NCBI GenBank assembly: GCA_964353185.1
Contig: CAYGUV010000002.1
Location: 132,618-196,617 of the forward strand
Direction of reading: 5' to 3'
Source: GCA-2708415 sp964353185
Lineage (GTDB): Bacteria; Pseudomonadota; Alphaproteobacteria; Micavibrionales; Micavibrionaceae
DNA length: 64,000 bases
Within the stretch, counting starts at the first letter, position 1. Each line of letters starts with the position of its first letter. The translations under genes and the position numbers were made by a program. The notes under the pieces are model-generated. The model was not told where the DNA came from, made no database searches, and saw only the letters and a program-made list of their open reading frames with translations. Positions 26,158-35,325 of the stretch are shown in pieces.

Positions 26158-27741
26158 TTAAAAATTAAGCGTTTTGGCCATTTTTACCTGTGGAATGTCA
26201 CGAATTTTGGCCATCACATCCGCTGGCAACTCCCCATCGAGGGATACCAGACAAATTGCAGAATCCCCTGCTGGGGTTCTTCCAAGGTGGAAGTTCGCAA
26301 TATTTTGGCCTGCATCACCCAAAATGCTTCCGACCTGCCCAACCAAGCCTGGCTTATCATCATTGCGGATAAACAACATATGTGGGCTAAGGCCTGCTTC
26401 GATACGCACGCCTTCAATATCAACGATACGCGGCTCCTTACCGGTGAATAACGTCCCTGACACGGTGCGTGCGCGCGCTTCGGTCTCCACCTTCACTGTG
26501 ATAACACTGCGCCAGCTTTCCGAAGATCCTTTTTTGGTTTCTGAAAATGTAATACCGCGTGCATCCGCTATGCTCATGGCATTCACCATATTGACAGTAT
26601 CAAGCTGCGTTTTTAATAATGTCGCCAACAACATACTCGTCAATGGTTTGGTATTAATCTCCGCGACTGTTCCTTCAAATTCAATAGAGACAGATTTAAT
26701 GGCATTGTCTGTAATTTGACCTGCAAATCCACCCAACTGTTCTGCCAATTTCATATAAGGCTTTAAACGGGGGGCATCTTCTGCTGAGATTGACGGCATA
26801 TTTAATGCATTGGTAATCGCACCATTCACCAAATAATCTGCCATTTGTTCCGCAACTTGGATTGCGACATTTACCTGCGCCTCCGTCGTAGCCGCGCCTA
26901 AATGCGGGGTGCAGACTACATTCTCATGTCCAAATAATGCATTTTCTTTGGCTGGTTCAACTTCAAAAACATCCAACGCCGCGCCAGCAACTTTTCCTGA
27001 ATTTAATGCTTCTAATAAATCCGACTCAACAACAATACCACCACGCGCGCAATTTATGATCCGCACACCGTCTTTCATAGTTTCAATAGATTTCTTATTA
27101 ATAAGACCAGCGGTCTTTTCATTTTTTGGTACATGAATGGTGATGAAGTCTGCACGCTTTAATAAATCTTCAAGCTCAACTTTCTCAACACCCAAGTCAA
27201 CGGCACGTTCTTCGGTTAGAAATGGGTCAAATGCAATAACATTCATTTTAAGGCCAACGGCACGATCGGCAACAATACCGCCAATATTACCACATCCAAT
27301 AACACCCAAGGTCTTATTATACAGCTCCGCGCCCATAAATTTCTTCTTTTCCCACTTACCCGCATGCGTTGACTCATTGGCCTGAGGGATTTGACGCGCC
27401 ATGGCAAACATCATCGCAATCGCATGTTCGGCCGTCGTGATCGAATTACCAAAGGGGGTATTCATCACAATCACACCACTATTCGTGGCGGCTTTGACGT
27501 CAATATTATCAACGCCAATACCCGCGCGACCAATCACCTTAAGGTTTTTGGCTGCTTCCAATATTTCTGGGGTTACGGTGGTTGATGATCGCATTGCCAA
27601 ACCATGATAGTTTGGAATTTCTGCAATTAATTCTTCTGGGGTCATCCCAAATTTTTCAGTAACGTCGCATCCTTTTTTTGTAAAAATTTCTGCGGCAAGG
27701 GGGTGCATCTTATCTGAGATAAGAACTTTAGGTTTACTCAT
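26158..27741 (-). CDS. serA: D-3-phosphoglycerate dehydrogenase
   Basis: This enzyme oxidises 3-phosphoglycerate to 3-phosphohydroxypyruvate with NAD, the first step of serine synthesis. It is a long-form enzyme of 527 residues. The substrate-binding domain is split around the NAD domain, with GVIGCGNIGGIVADRAVG near residue 147 and the catalytic region ARGGIV and HLGAATTEAQ. It is followed by the intervening domain and a C-terminal ACT domain (RNDDKPGLVGQVGSILGDAG) that can bind serine for feedback inhibition. AGGAG lies about seven bases before the ATG. serC and serB, for the next two steps, lie 3-7 kb away but not in the same operon. Confidence 0.97.
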   Translation of the reverse strand: MSKPKVLISDKMHPLAAEIFTKKGCDVTEKFGMTPEELIAEIPNYHGLAMRSSTTVTPEILEAAKNLKVIGRAGIGVDNIDVKAATNSGVIVMNTPFGNSITTAEHAIAMMFAMARQIPQANESTHAGKWEKKKFMGAELYNKTLGVIGCGNIGGIVADRAVGLKMNVIAFDPFLTEERAVDLGVEKVELEDLLKRADFITIHVPKNEKTAGLINKKSIETMKDGVRIINCARGGIVVESDLLEALNSGKVAGAALDVFEVEPAKENALFGHENVVCTPHLGAATTEAQVNVAIQVAEQMADYLVNGAITNALNMPSISAEDAPRLKPYMKLAEQLGGFAGQITDNAIKSVSIEFEGTVAEINTKPLTSMLLATLLKTQLDTVNMVNAMSIADARGITFSETKKGSSESWRSVITVKVETEARARTVSGTLFTGKEPRIVDIEGVRIEAGLSPHMLFIRNDDKPGLVGQVGSILGDAGQNIANFHLGRTPAGDSAICLVSLDGELPADVMAKIRDIPQVKMAKTLNF

Positions 27742-27873
27742 TTTTTTCTCCTAGTTTTGTCTTGTTTAGGGTAACAGGCCTCCTTCATATCACGCCCCTA
27801 CAACAAATCAAGAAACTTATGATAGACTTCATGCGTTATTACAAAAATAATTGTCAAAAGGATAAAAAATCAC

Positions 27874-28881
27874 ATGGAAGAAGACGTAAATATAACAGAC
27901 GGCATAAGTCTGGCGTGGGATACCGTCAATCAATGGGTTGAAGGATTTTATAAAATGCTACCCAATCTTGCCGCCGGCTTCGTGATTCTAAGTGCTTTTC
28001 TTATCATCGCCGTTTTGGCACGTCTTTCCACGCGGGCTTATTTCGCCCGACGTGACCGTATTGATTTAGGGCACATTCTCTCAACACTTGGTTTTTGGTT
28101 CTTTACACTCTTGGGGGTCGGAATTGCCCTGACCGTGATTATGCCATCGCTTGAGCCTGGCAATTTGGTTGCCTCATTTGGCGTTGGCTCTATCGCCCTT
28201 GGTTTTGTATTTAAAGAGATTTTTCAAAACTGGTTCGCAGGGCTTCTTATTTTGCTGCGCCTTCCCTTTCGCCGTGGCGATCAAATAACTGTTGGCGACG
28301 CGTCAGGTACTGTTATGCGCATTGATCCTAGGGCAACCATTTTACGGACCTTTGATAATGACGATATTGTTGTACCCAATTACACAATTTACCAAACCAA
28401 TGTCCGCATTCACACCTCGCAAAAAACCTCTCGGGTTGAGATTAACTTAACCGTTGGGTACAATTATGATATTCGCATGATTACCAAAATCATTGAAAAT
28501 TCCCTCGCGCAAGTTGAAGAAATTCTAACAGACCCTCAACCACAAGTCCTTTGTTGGGAATTAGGATCCACCTCACTAGGGATTAAAGCCCGTTGGTGGG
28601 TTGATTCTGGCCGCTCAGAAATTAACATCTCTCGCGCCCGCGCTGTTCAGGCCATTAAAGAAGCTTTTGATGCAAACAATATTGACCCAACCGACCCACA
28701 ACTTATCTATTATCATGAAGCCAAAGATGGTGATAATGTTTTGGGGGAAGCCAATAATAAAGAACCAAAAGAAATTAAGCACGGCCCTAAACCACCCGAA
28801 TTTAAAACCTGCGCCAATGATCCAGAGCGCGAATCTATTAAAACAGATGATATGAATGACACCTTACTCGGTGAAAAATAG
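27874..28881 (+). CDS. MscS-family small-conductance mechanosensitive channel
   Basis: This inner-membrane channel is expected to open on membrane tension and release solutes on osmotic downshift. The 335 residues contain about three hydrophobic helices (FVILSAFLIIAVLARL, LGFWFFTLLGVGIALTVIM and the pore helix region FGVGSIALGFVFKEIFQNW). The MscS beta domain follows (FRRGDQITVGDASGTVMRID and NDDIVVPNYTIYQTNV). The C-terminus has an extra charged tail of about 50 residues. The start ATG has only a distant AAGGA. A DNA methyltransferase gene follows nine bases after the stop. Confidence 0.92.
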   Translation: MEEDVNITDGISLAWDTVNQWVEGFYKMLPNLAAGFVILSAFLIIAVLARLSTRAYFARRDRIDLGHILSTLGFWFFTLLGVGIALTVIMPSLEPGNLVASFGVGSIALGFVFKEIFQNWFAGLLILLRLPFRRGDQITVGDASGTVMRIDPRATILRTFDNDDIVVPNYTIYQTNVRIHTSQKTSRVEINLTVGYNYDIRMITKIIENSLAQVEEILTDPQPQVLCWELGSTSLGIKARWWVDSGRSEINISRARAVQAIKEAFDANNIDPTDPQLIYYHEAKDGDNVLGEANNKEPKEIKHGPKPPEFKTCANDPERESIKTDDMNDTLLGEK

Positions 28882-28889
28882 GGGATCTA

Positions 28890-29537
28890 ATGGAAACAAA
28901 ACCGCACATTATACTGCCCTGGAAATTTGAACGCGATGCCCCACCATTTGAGGGTAATGACCTCAAATCTCCCGAAAGTTTATATCGCTACATATATACC
29001 CAATACACAAAAAAAGGCGATAAAGTCTTTGATCCCTTCGTTGGATTAGGGACAACCATGTTCGTCGCCGAAGAAATGAGCCGCATCCCTTTTGGTATTG
29101 AGGCCGAAGAACAAAAACAGCAATGGGTGGCTGGACAATTAGAAAACTGGACCCATGTCGTGCATGACGACTCATACAACATCGATAAATATGATCTACC
29201 TAAAATGGATTTAATTGTTACCTGTCCCCCATTTATGGAGGCGCAGACAAAATGGAATCCCCTTTATGGTGGTGACCCCAAATATGCAGGATATGATAAA
29301 TACTTAAAACGCCTTGAAGGTATCTTTAAAAAACTGCAGCAAAATTTAAAGAAAAACGGAACGCTTATTGTCGAAATTCAAAACATAAATCGTAACGGAA
29401 AATTCACACCGCTGCGCCACGACATCACAAACGCAGTCTCCAAATATTACAAACAAATCAACGAAACCATCATCGTCTGGGACAAACTAAAAGACCCTAG
29501 GCCAGTCACAACATTATTGATTTTTAAGAAACGTTAG
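28890..29537 (+). CDS. Orphan DNA methyltransferase, N-4/N-6 amino type
   Basis: This 215-residue protein has AdoMet-dependent amino-methyltransferase motifs in the order motif I then motif IV. DKVFDPFVGLGTTMFVAEEM near residue 47 is the AdoMet-binding FxGxG motif. LIVTCPPFMEAQTKWNPLYG near residue 110 is the catalytic (S/T)xPP(Y/F) motif. The protein ends in a beta-hairpin-like VTTLLIFKKR. It is too small to hold a large target-recognition domain, and no restriction endonuclease gene is adjacent. It could modify DNA (solitary N4-cytosine or N6-adenine methylase), or less likely RNA. GGGGA lies five bases before the ATG, and it probably shares a transcript with the MscS gene. Confidence 0.8.
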   Translation: METKPHIILPWKFERDAPPFEGNDLKSPESLYRYIYTQYTKKGDKVFDPFVGLGTTMFVAEEMSRIPFGIEAEEQKQQWVAGQLENWTHVVHDDSYNIDKYDLPKMDLIVTCPPFMEAQTKWNPLYGGDPKYAGYDKYLKRLEGIFKKLQQNLKKNGTLIVEIQNINRNGKFTPLRHDITNAVSKYYKQINETIIVWDKLKDPRPVTTLLIFKKR

Positions 29538-29544
29538 TAATAAA

Positions 29545-30003
29545 TCATTGCGTTAAGTGTATCGATAAGTTTGAAGAACTAGGGTGTTGCATATAATTTA
29601 CATTTAAAGATGTCATTATCTGCAATGAACCCTGGAACTTTGACGATAACGAACTCTCTATCTCGGGGCAAACAACCCTTCCTGCGTACACAATATCAAT
29701 AGGTTGCGGTAAAGTAATTTCTTCTCTTACCTGCCAAAAGCCGCTACCGCACCATGATGGAGTTTGCGCATATTTACGCTTAGTGTCTATTAACCTTAAA
29801 TTATTAAAATCTGATGTCGGACTTCCAATTATATTATAGATACGTACAACTGCTTGATCTAGTATGATGTCGACAGAAGGTTTTGTAAAATTAAGCCCAT
29901 CACGCAGCTCTAATATTATTTTTTTCACCTTTGGTAAAATTGGCTCTTGCCCACCACCGTTAGATCCACCACCATTATTTTTACCTGAATTATCGAGGGG
30001 CAT
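29545..30003 (-). CDS. Uncharacterised 152-residue protein
   Basis: I do not recognise this protein. It starts with a Gly/Asn-rich stretch (NSGKNNGGGSNGGGQEP) and no signal peptide. A probable beta-rich body follows, with two cysteines (SWCGSGFW and GRVVCPE), and then a Ser/Asn-rich tail. It is convergent with the methyltransferase gene (seven bases apart) and lies 22 bases downstream of a lipoprotein gene on the same strand, with which it may be co-transcribed. Confidence 0.6.
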   Translation of the reverse strand: MPLDNSGKNNGGGSNGGGQEPILPKVKKIILELRDGLNFTKPSVDIILDQAVVRIYNIIGSPTSDFNNLRLIDTKRKYAQTPSWCGSGFWQVREEITLPQPIDIVYAGRVVCPEIESSLSSKFQGSLQIMTSLNVNYMQHPSSSNLSIHLTQ

Positions 30004-30025
30004 TATTACTCTTGGAAATTATCAA

Positions 30026-30643
30026 CTACTTCTTACAACTTTCAACATCGACGCTTACGCGCTCTGTCTTACCGCTTTCGCCGGGAAAGTTTTCGAACAT
30101 CGCGGCAATCAAACATCCACTTACAGGGGCAAAGCTGGCTGTATTCCCACGGCTTAAGACAGTCCCTTCAAAAATAGGGCTATTTGTTTTAAGCTCAACA
30201 ATATCCAACGACAATTTGCGGGAATATTCTGTGTAAATATCAGTGGTCGTTTGATTACGGCCAAACACGTGACCGACACCAACATTCACACCAGTGCCAC
30301 GGCTTCCTGTTCCAACGCCCACACTACCGAAAAATGGGTCTTGCTCTATAACCGTTCGCCCCCCATCACTGCCATAATTAAATCTTACGCCATAATTTGC
30401 TTGTGCTTTATTTTCGACAAGACGAAATCCTGCCGCGCTCATTTGTTGGCGGATTAATTCGCCATAGCTTTTATATTCTAAGCTTTTAAATTGTGCTTCA
30501 TTAGGTAAAAAAACAAATGTCTTAGCCTGCGTTTCCCCGACCATATTATGAAACCGCGTTACATCTGATCGAACATAATTTGTACAGCCGCCCAAAATGG
30601 ACAACGCAAAAACCATTACAATCAAATGTTGAGCCTTTATCAT
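30026..30643 (-). CDS. DUF4136-like envelope lipoprotein
   Basis: This 205-residue protein has a lipoprotein signal peptide (MIKAQHLIVMVFALSILGGC; lipobox LGGC, Cys20). It would be lipidated and anchored in the envelope. The body (TFVFLPNEAQFKSLEYKSYG followed by a Gly-rich central region) resembles DUF4136-type lipoproteins, whose function is unknown. It starts five bases after the serC stop, so it is likely the second gene of a serC-led transcript. Confidence 0.75.
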   Translation of the reverse strand: MIKAQHLIVMVFALSILGGCTNYVRSDVTRFHNMVGETQAKTFVFLPNEAQFKSLEYKSYGELIRQQMSAAGFRLVENKAQANYGVRFNYGSDGGRTVIEQDPFFGSVGVGTGSRGTGVNVGVGHVFGRNQTTTDIYTEYSRKLSLDIVELKTNSPIFEGTVLSRGNTASFAPVSGCLIAAMFENFPGESGKTERVSVDVESCKK

Positions 30644-30648
30644 ATTAT

Positions 30649-31818
30649 TTATGCCGCCTGTTTTGCTTCTTGTTCTTTACAAACCTGAAACGCCCAATCA
30701 ATCCATGGCATTAAGGCTTTTGTATTACTTGGCTCGACCGTTGCGCCGCCCCAAATACGGAGCCCTGCAGGCGCGGCGCGATACGCATTAATGTCATAGG
30801 CAACTTCTTCTTGCTCCAATAATTTCACCATTGATTTAACAAATGCCGCGCGATCCTCTTCTGATTTATTCACAAAATCTGCATCGACAATTTTTAAACA
30901 AATTGATGTAATGGATCGTGCGTTTTCATCTTCTGCCAAAAACTCAACCCAGTCTGTGGCATCAACAAATTCTTTAACGGCTTCAAAGTTTTGTTGGCAT
31001 ATAGAAATTGTTTCAGATAATCCACCAATCGATTCAACCCATTTTAACGCGTCCAAACAATCTTCCGTCGCTAACATAGATGGCGTATTTAAAGTTTCCC
31101 CTTTAAATGCACCCTCGATTAAATCATGACCCTTGGTAATGCGGAAAATTTTTGGCAAGGCGCGCTCTGGCGTAAATGTTTGAAGGCGTTCTGCCGCGCG
31201 CGGTGATAAAATAATCATCCCATGCGCCCCTTCAGAACCCAAGACTTTCTGCCAGCTCCACGTTACAACATCTAATTTTTCCCATGGTAAATCATACGCA
31301 AAAACTGCTGACGTTGCGTCACAAATGGTTAGGCCTTTACGGTCATCTTTAATCCAATCTGCATTGGGAACACGCACGCCTGATGTTGTTCCATTCCATG
31401 TGAAAACAACATCTCGGTCTGTGTCAACTGCGCTCATGTCTGGCAACTGGCCATAGTCGGCCTTAATATAATTAACATCATCTAATTTTAGTTGGTCTTT
31501 GACATCTTTACACCAATCAAGACCAAAACTTTCCCAGCCCAACATATCAACGCCGCGCTCACCCAATAGATTCCACATCGCCAATTCAACCGCGCCTGTG
31601 TCCGACGCAGGAACAATCGCACAGCGATACCCTTCAGGCAGGTTTAATAATTCAACATGACGATCAATCACTTCTTTTAATTTTGCCTTACCGCCTGCCG
31701 CGCGATGTGACCTGCCCAACCATGCGCCCTCTAGATTAGAAACGCTCCAACCGGGGCGTTTTGCACACGGGCCAGAAGAGAAATTAGGATTATTTGGTTT
31801 AATCGTCGGCTTAGACAT
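30649..31818 (-). CDS. serC: Phosphoserine aminotransferase
   Basis: This PLP enzyme converts 3-phosphohydroxypyruvate and glutamate to phosphoserine (serine pathway), and 4-phosphohydroxythreonine in the vitamin B6 pathway. It has 389 residues from ATG 31818. A GTG five codons upstream (31833) is also in frame, but MSKPTIKPNNPNFSSGPCAK is the natural beginning. The PLP lysine lies in TWSWQKVLGSEGAHG. The sequence is of the alphaproteobacterial type, with FSSGPCAKRPGW and SHRAAGGKAKLKEVI. It is divergent from pdxJ, which uses the product of the B6 branch. A 172-base shared promoter region separates them. Confidence 0.96.
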   Translation of the reverse strand: MSKPTIKPNNPNFSSGPCAKRPGWSVSNLEGAWLGRSHRAAGGKAKLKEVIDRHVELLNLPEGYRCAIVPASDTGAVELAMWNLLGERGVDMLGWESFGLDWCKDVKDQLKLDDVNYIKADYGQLPDMSAVDTDRDVVFTWNGTTSGVRVPNADWIKDDRKGLTICDATSAVFAYDLPWEKLDVVTWSWQKVLGSEGAHGMIILSPRAAERLQTFTPERALPKIFRITKGHDLIEGAFKGETLNTPSMLATEDCLDALKWVESIGGLSETISICQQNFEAVKEFVDATDWVEFLAEDENARSITSICLKIVDADFVNKSEEDRAAFVKSMVKLLEQEEVAYDINAYRAAPAGLRIWGGATVEPSNTKALMPWIDWAFQVCKEQEAKQAA

Positions 31819-31990
31819 CGATATTGCTTTCACGTTGGTTGATATAAATTATCTATCACATGTAAGAAATTATGCCCCATTTGTCCAGTCACTTATAAGC
31901 ACAGCACCATTTTTAATCAAAGCGCGACAGGCATCAATTTTCAAATATTCCCCCTCGCTTTTTCTAAAATGCCGCGCTATATTTTTTCTC

Positions 31991-32776
31991 ATGACAAAAC
32001 TATCCATAAATTTAAACAAATTGGCCTTACTTCGTAACCAACGCGATGTTGGCTATCCTGACTTGACCGATCATGCCAAATTAATTTTGGAAGCTGGAGC
32101 GCACGGGCTCACCATCCATCCACGCCCCGATCAAAGACATATCAGATTTAGCGACATTGACGTCTTAAGCGACTTTATTGAGCGATGGAACAATACAAAT
32201 AATACATCTATTGAGTTTAATATTGAAGGATATCCTTCCGAAGACTTTATTAAACGTGTGTTGGCCACAAAATGTGACCAAGTAACCCTTGTTCCTGACG
32301 CGCCCGATCAAAATACATCCGATCATGGCTGGGACGTCAACACACAAGCCGATTTTTTAAAACCAATCTTTAAACGATTTAAAGATCACGGCATGCGTGT
32401 TTCTTTATTTTTAGACCCCAACCCCAAAGACGTACAACCATGCAAAGACATCGGCGCCGACAGGATTGAGCTTTATACAGGCCCTTATGCGGAAAAAGAA
32501 ATCGATATTTCGCAATACGTACAAACCGCCATGGCTGCGCAAAAAATTGGTCTTGAAATTAATGCGGGCCATGATTTAAATCTTGATAATTTAGGACTTT
32601 TTATTTCGAAATTACCGCAATGCGCTGAAGTTTCTATTGGCCACGCCCTGACCGCAGATGCGCTCAAGATGGGGTGGCATGCGACGATTATTTCTTATTT
32701 AACAGCCATTGAATTTGGTCAAAAAGATGCAAAACGCAATGCCCCTTCCGCGGTCACGAAAGAAACTATTCACTAA
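31991..32776 (+). CDS. pdxJ: Pyridoxine 5'-phosphate synthase
   Basis: PdxJ condenses 3-amino-2-oxopropyl phosphate with deoxyxylulose 5-phosphate to pyridoxine 5'-phosphate, the ring-closing step of B6 synthesis. The frame is open back to 31835, but the conserved beginning is MTKLSINLNKLALLRNQR at 31991, giving 261 residues, the usual size. Family motifs are present: TIHPRPDQRHI, EFNIEGYPS, VTLVPDAPDQNTSDHGWD, ELYTGPYA, EINAGHDLN and EVSIGHAL. No Shine-Dalgarno is visible before the ATG. The stop overlaps the serB start by one base (TAATG), so the two are translationally coupled. Confidence 0.97.
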   Translation: MTKLSINLNKLALLRNQRDVGYPDLTDHAKLILEAGAHGLTIHPRPDQRHIRFSDIDVLSDFIERWNNTNNTSIEFNIEGYPSEDFIKRVLATKCDQVTLVPDAPDQNTSDHGWDVNTQADFLKPIFKRFKDHGMRVSLFLDPNPKDVQPCKDIGADRIELYTGPYAEKEIDISQYVQTAMAAQKIGLEINAGHDLNLDNLGLFISKLPQCAEVSIGHALTADALKMGWHATIISYLTAIEFGQKDAKRNAPSAVTKETIH

Positions 32777-33645
32777 TGTCTCATACACTTACCTTTGTGG
32801 CCAAAAACAATAACCTTGCCGAAAATATCATAACCCTTGTTTTACCTATCCATGGCAAGGTCACTTGGCTTGCGCCTAATAAAGCGGCGCAAATTGATTC
32901 CACAAAAATGCTTTCGATCGCAGAAATTGAAGAATTCCGTGAACAATTAACCGCGCATCAGGTCGACATTTTCTGTACGCCTATTGAAAATAACCGTAAA
33001 CAACTCTTTATGGCCGATATGGATGCCACAATTGTTACGACTGAAACACTGGATGAATTGGCCGATGAGGCAGGCATTAAACCTCAAATTGCCAAAATTA
33101 CTGAGCGCGCCATGCGCGGTGAGTTAGATTTTCACACTGCCCTACGCGAACGCGTACACCTAATCAAAGACCTGCCAGAGGCCGCCTTAAAACGCACATT
33201 GGATCAAACTATAATTTCTGATGGCGCAGAAACTCTTCTAAAAACTTTAAAAGCCAATAATGTTTTCACAGCTTTGGTTTCAGGCGGCTTTACTTACTAT
33301 ACCGACGCGATTGCCTATAAATTAGGATTTGATATTAATCATGGCAATCAACTAGATATCCAAAATGGTAAATTAACAGGTGAAGTGATCGACCCCATAT
33401 TGGATAAAGAATCAAAATTACATTTTCTAAAAAAATACGTACAGGAACAAAAAATAGATATTAGCGACACTATCGCCATTGGCGACGGTGCAAATGATTT
33501 ACCCATGCTAACCAACGCGGGTTTAGGCATCGGATATCAACCCAAACCACTCGTGCGCAAAGAAATTATAAATTGTATTATTCATACGGACCTAACCTCT
33601 GTCTTATATATGCAAGGATATAACTCAGAAGAAATTGTAGAATAA
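32776..33645 (+). CDS. serB: Phosphoserine phosphatase
   Basis: This HAD-superfamily enzyme hydrolyses phosphoserine to serine, the last step of serine synthesis. It has 289 residues. An N-terminal region of about 75 residues, possibly a degenerate ACT-like domain, precedes the HAD motif I FMADMDATIVTTETLDELAD (nucleophile Asp in DMDAT, where DMDST is commoner). Motif II is TALVSGGFTYY and motif III/IV is IAIGDGANDLPML. It overlaps pdxJ by one base. With serA and serC also in the window, the whole serine pathway is encoded within 8 kb, but in three transcription units. Confidence 0.96.
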   Translation: MSHTLTFVAKNNNLAENIITLVLPIHGKVTWLAPNKAAQIDSTKMLSIAEIEEFREQLTAHQVDIFCTPIENNRKQLFMADMDATIVTTETLDELADEAGIKPQIAKITERAMRGELDFHTALRERVHLIKDLPEAALKRTLDQTIISDGAETLLKTLKANNVFTALVSGGFTYYTDAIAYKLGFDINHGNQLDIQNGKLTGEVIDPILDKESKLHFLKKYVQEQKIDISDTIAIGDGANDLPMLTNAGLGIGYQPKPLVRKEIINCIIHTDLTSVLYMQGYNSEEIVE

Positions 33646-33682
33646 CACTTCCCCCTTTGCCTTTTTCACGTAAAATGTTTTC

Positions 33683-34675
33683 ATGACTGATAATGACAAA
33701 AAACATAATTATAAAATTCCACAAGATCAATTAGACGATTTACTCCATAAATATTGTCGCAATTACACAAGCTTGGCGCGGCAGGGACGTTTTGACCCGA
33801 TCATCGGACGGGATTCTGAAATTGATCAGATTATGTTGATCCTCCTTCAACGAAATCGTAAAAACGCCTGTATGCTTGCCCCTGCTGGTGTTGGAAAAAC
33901 CGCGCTTGTTGCGGGATTGGCGCAGGCTGTTGTGGCGGGGCGCGTACCCGAATATTTACAAAATGCCCAAATTCTTGAGCTAGACTTGCCCGCCATGGCC
34001 GCAGGAACAAACAGCGCAGGTGAATTCCAAGAACGCTTTATTCCCATCTGTAAAGGATTGGCGGAGCGGTATCACGATTTTTCTATCCCGCGTTACATCA
34101 TGTTTATTGATGAAATTCATACAATTATGCCGTCTGTCACGTCCTCCGCCTATGCAGGTCTGTCCGAGGTAATGAAACCCTACATGACCGTTGGTGACCT
34201 TCATATTTTAGGCGCAACTACTTTGGATGAATTCAGGGCCTATGTCGCCATTGACCCGGCCATGGATCGACGCTTTCAAAAAATCTTATTACGCATGCCA
34301 ACCGCCGAAGAAACATTAACTATTCTCAAAGGTATACGCCCAGGATATGAAAAACATCACAAATTAAAAATTTCAGATGAATGCCTCGATATCGTAGTAG
34401 AGATGACCGAAAAACATATGCGCAAACGCACACAACCTGACAAATCAATCATCACTATGGATGCCGCTTGTGGATGGCACAATATGTTCCGAAGTGAAAC
34501 GCGTGAGCTTGGGCTTGAGGCGATCTACATGATGGTCGCCAAAGAAACGGGTCTAAACCCTGCGGCCTTAACAGATATGGAGATAAAAGGCGTTGGTATG
34601 TATGACCCCAATGCCCATAAAGTCACAACAGGCGCCATTGATGAAGATGTTGATGATGAAAAAGATAGCGATTAA
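33683..34675 (+). CDS. Stand-alone Clp/Hsp100-like AAA+ ATPase (single D1-type module)
   Basis: This 330-residue protein corresponds to the first AAA+ module (D1) of ClpA/ClpB. It has RFDPIIGRDSEIDQIM, Walker A APAGVGKTALVAGLA near residue 68, the pore-region segment AAGTNSAGEFQERF, Walker B IMFIDEIHTIM, sensor 1 ILGATTLDEFRAYV and an arginine finger in PAMDRRFQKILL. The Clp N-domain, the ClpB middle coiled coil, the second AAA module and the ClpP-binding loop are all missing. It is therefore not clpA, clpB or clpC, but a shortened relative whose unfoldase or chaperone role is unknown. Only a short acidic tail follows the module. It is convergent with the next gene, sharing TTAA at the stops. 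Confidence 0.85.
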   Translation: MTDNDKKHNYKIPQDQLDDLLHKYCRNYTSLARQGRFDPIIGRDSEIDQIMLILLQRNRKNACMLAPAGVGKTALVAGLAQAVVAGRVPEYLQNAQILELDLPAMAAGTNSAGEFQERFIPICKGLAERYHDFSIPRYIMFIDEIHTIMPSVTSSAYAGLSEVMKPYMTVGDLHILGATTLDEFRAYVAIDPAMDRRFQKILLRMPTAEETLTILKGIRPGYEKHHKLKISDECLDIVVEMTEKHMRKRTQPDKSIITMDAACGWHNMFRSETRELGLEAIYMMVAKETGLNPAALTDMEIKGVGMYDPNAHKVTTGAIDEDVDDEKDSD

Positions 34676-35325
34676 CACAATATTTTAAAAACATCATTAG
34701 TCGATTGAAAATAATAATCAATGTGATCGCCCTTATGAGTATTATCAAAATGCGTAATCGCCGTTTGCAGTCCTGCCTGTTTGGCTTTTAATAAATTGCG
34801 CGATAAATCATCGACGATAAGTGTATTTTCTGGGGCAGTTTTTAATTTCGCTAAGGCCATTAAAACACCATCATTCCCCCTCGCTTTCGGAATATAACCA
34901 AAGTTTTCCATACATAAAATAGCATCATTGTTAAAAAATTTATTTAAATCAAAATATTTTAAAACCCGCCTTGCCCATCCTTGCGATGCATTAGTCAAAA
35001 CCACATGGGGAAGGTCATATTGCTCAAAACAATTTAACAATCCAGAAATTCTTTTTCCCAATGTCTCATCAATATTATCATGAAAAAGATGATGCAATTC
35101 CTTATAAGACAAACCGTGGTTTAAAATAAATTCATGTAAGGAATAATTATAATCAATTTCTGATTTTACGGCTATTTGCAATGCCTCCTCAAATACAAGC
35201 GGCAGGCCCGCATCTATCACCGCCTTTGCTGCTGCGACATTACAATGATATTTCAAATCATCCGTAAATTGATAAAGCGTATTATCTAAATCCCATATAA
35301 CGGCTTCTATTCTTTTACTATGCAT
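34672..35325 (-). CDS. HAD-family hydrolase, pyrimidine 5'-nucleotidase-like
   Basis: This is a 217-residue HAD phosphatase with motif I VIWDLDNTLYQF at the N-terminus, motif II VVLTNAS and motif III/IV TLIVDDLSRNLLKA. The DNTLY signature and length fit the pyrimidine 5'-nucleotidase (Sdt1/YjjG-like) group; the substrate is not certain. Its start overlaps the stop of the SIMPL gene by one base (TAATG on the minus strand), indicating translational coupling. Its stop overlaps that of the AAA+ gene by four bases. Confidence 0.82.
   Translation of the reverse strand: MHSKRIEAVIWDLDNTLYQFTDDLKYHCNVAAAKAVIDAGLPLVFEEALQIAVKSEIDYNYSLHEFILNHGLSYKELHHLFHDNIDETLGKRISGLLNCFEQYDLPHVVLTNASQGWARRVLKYFDLNKFFNNDAILCMENFGYIPKARGNDGVLMALAKLKTAPENTLIVDDLSRNLLKAKQAGLQTAITHFDNTHKGDHIDYYFQSTNDVFKILC

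Noticed and set aside
31835..31990. Extended N-terminus of PdxJ
   Set aside because: The 52 extra residues are not part of the PdxJ family. The conserved start MTKLSINLNK begins at the ATG at 31991.
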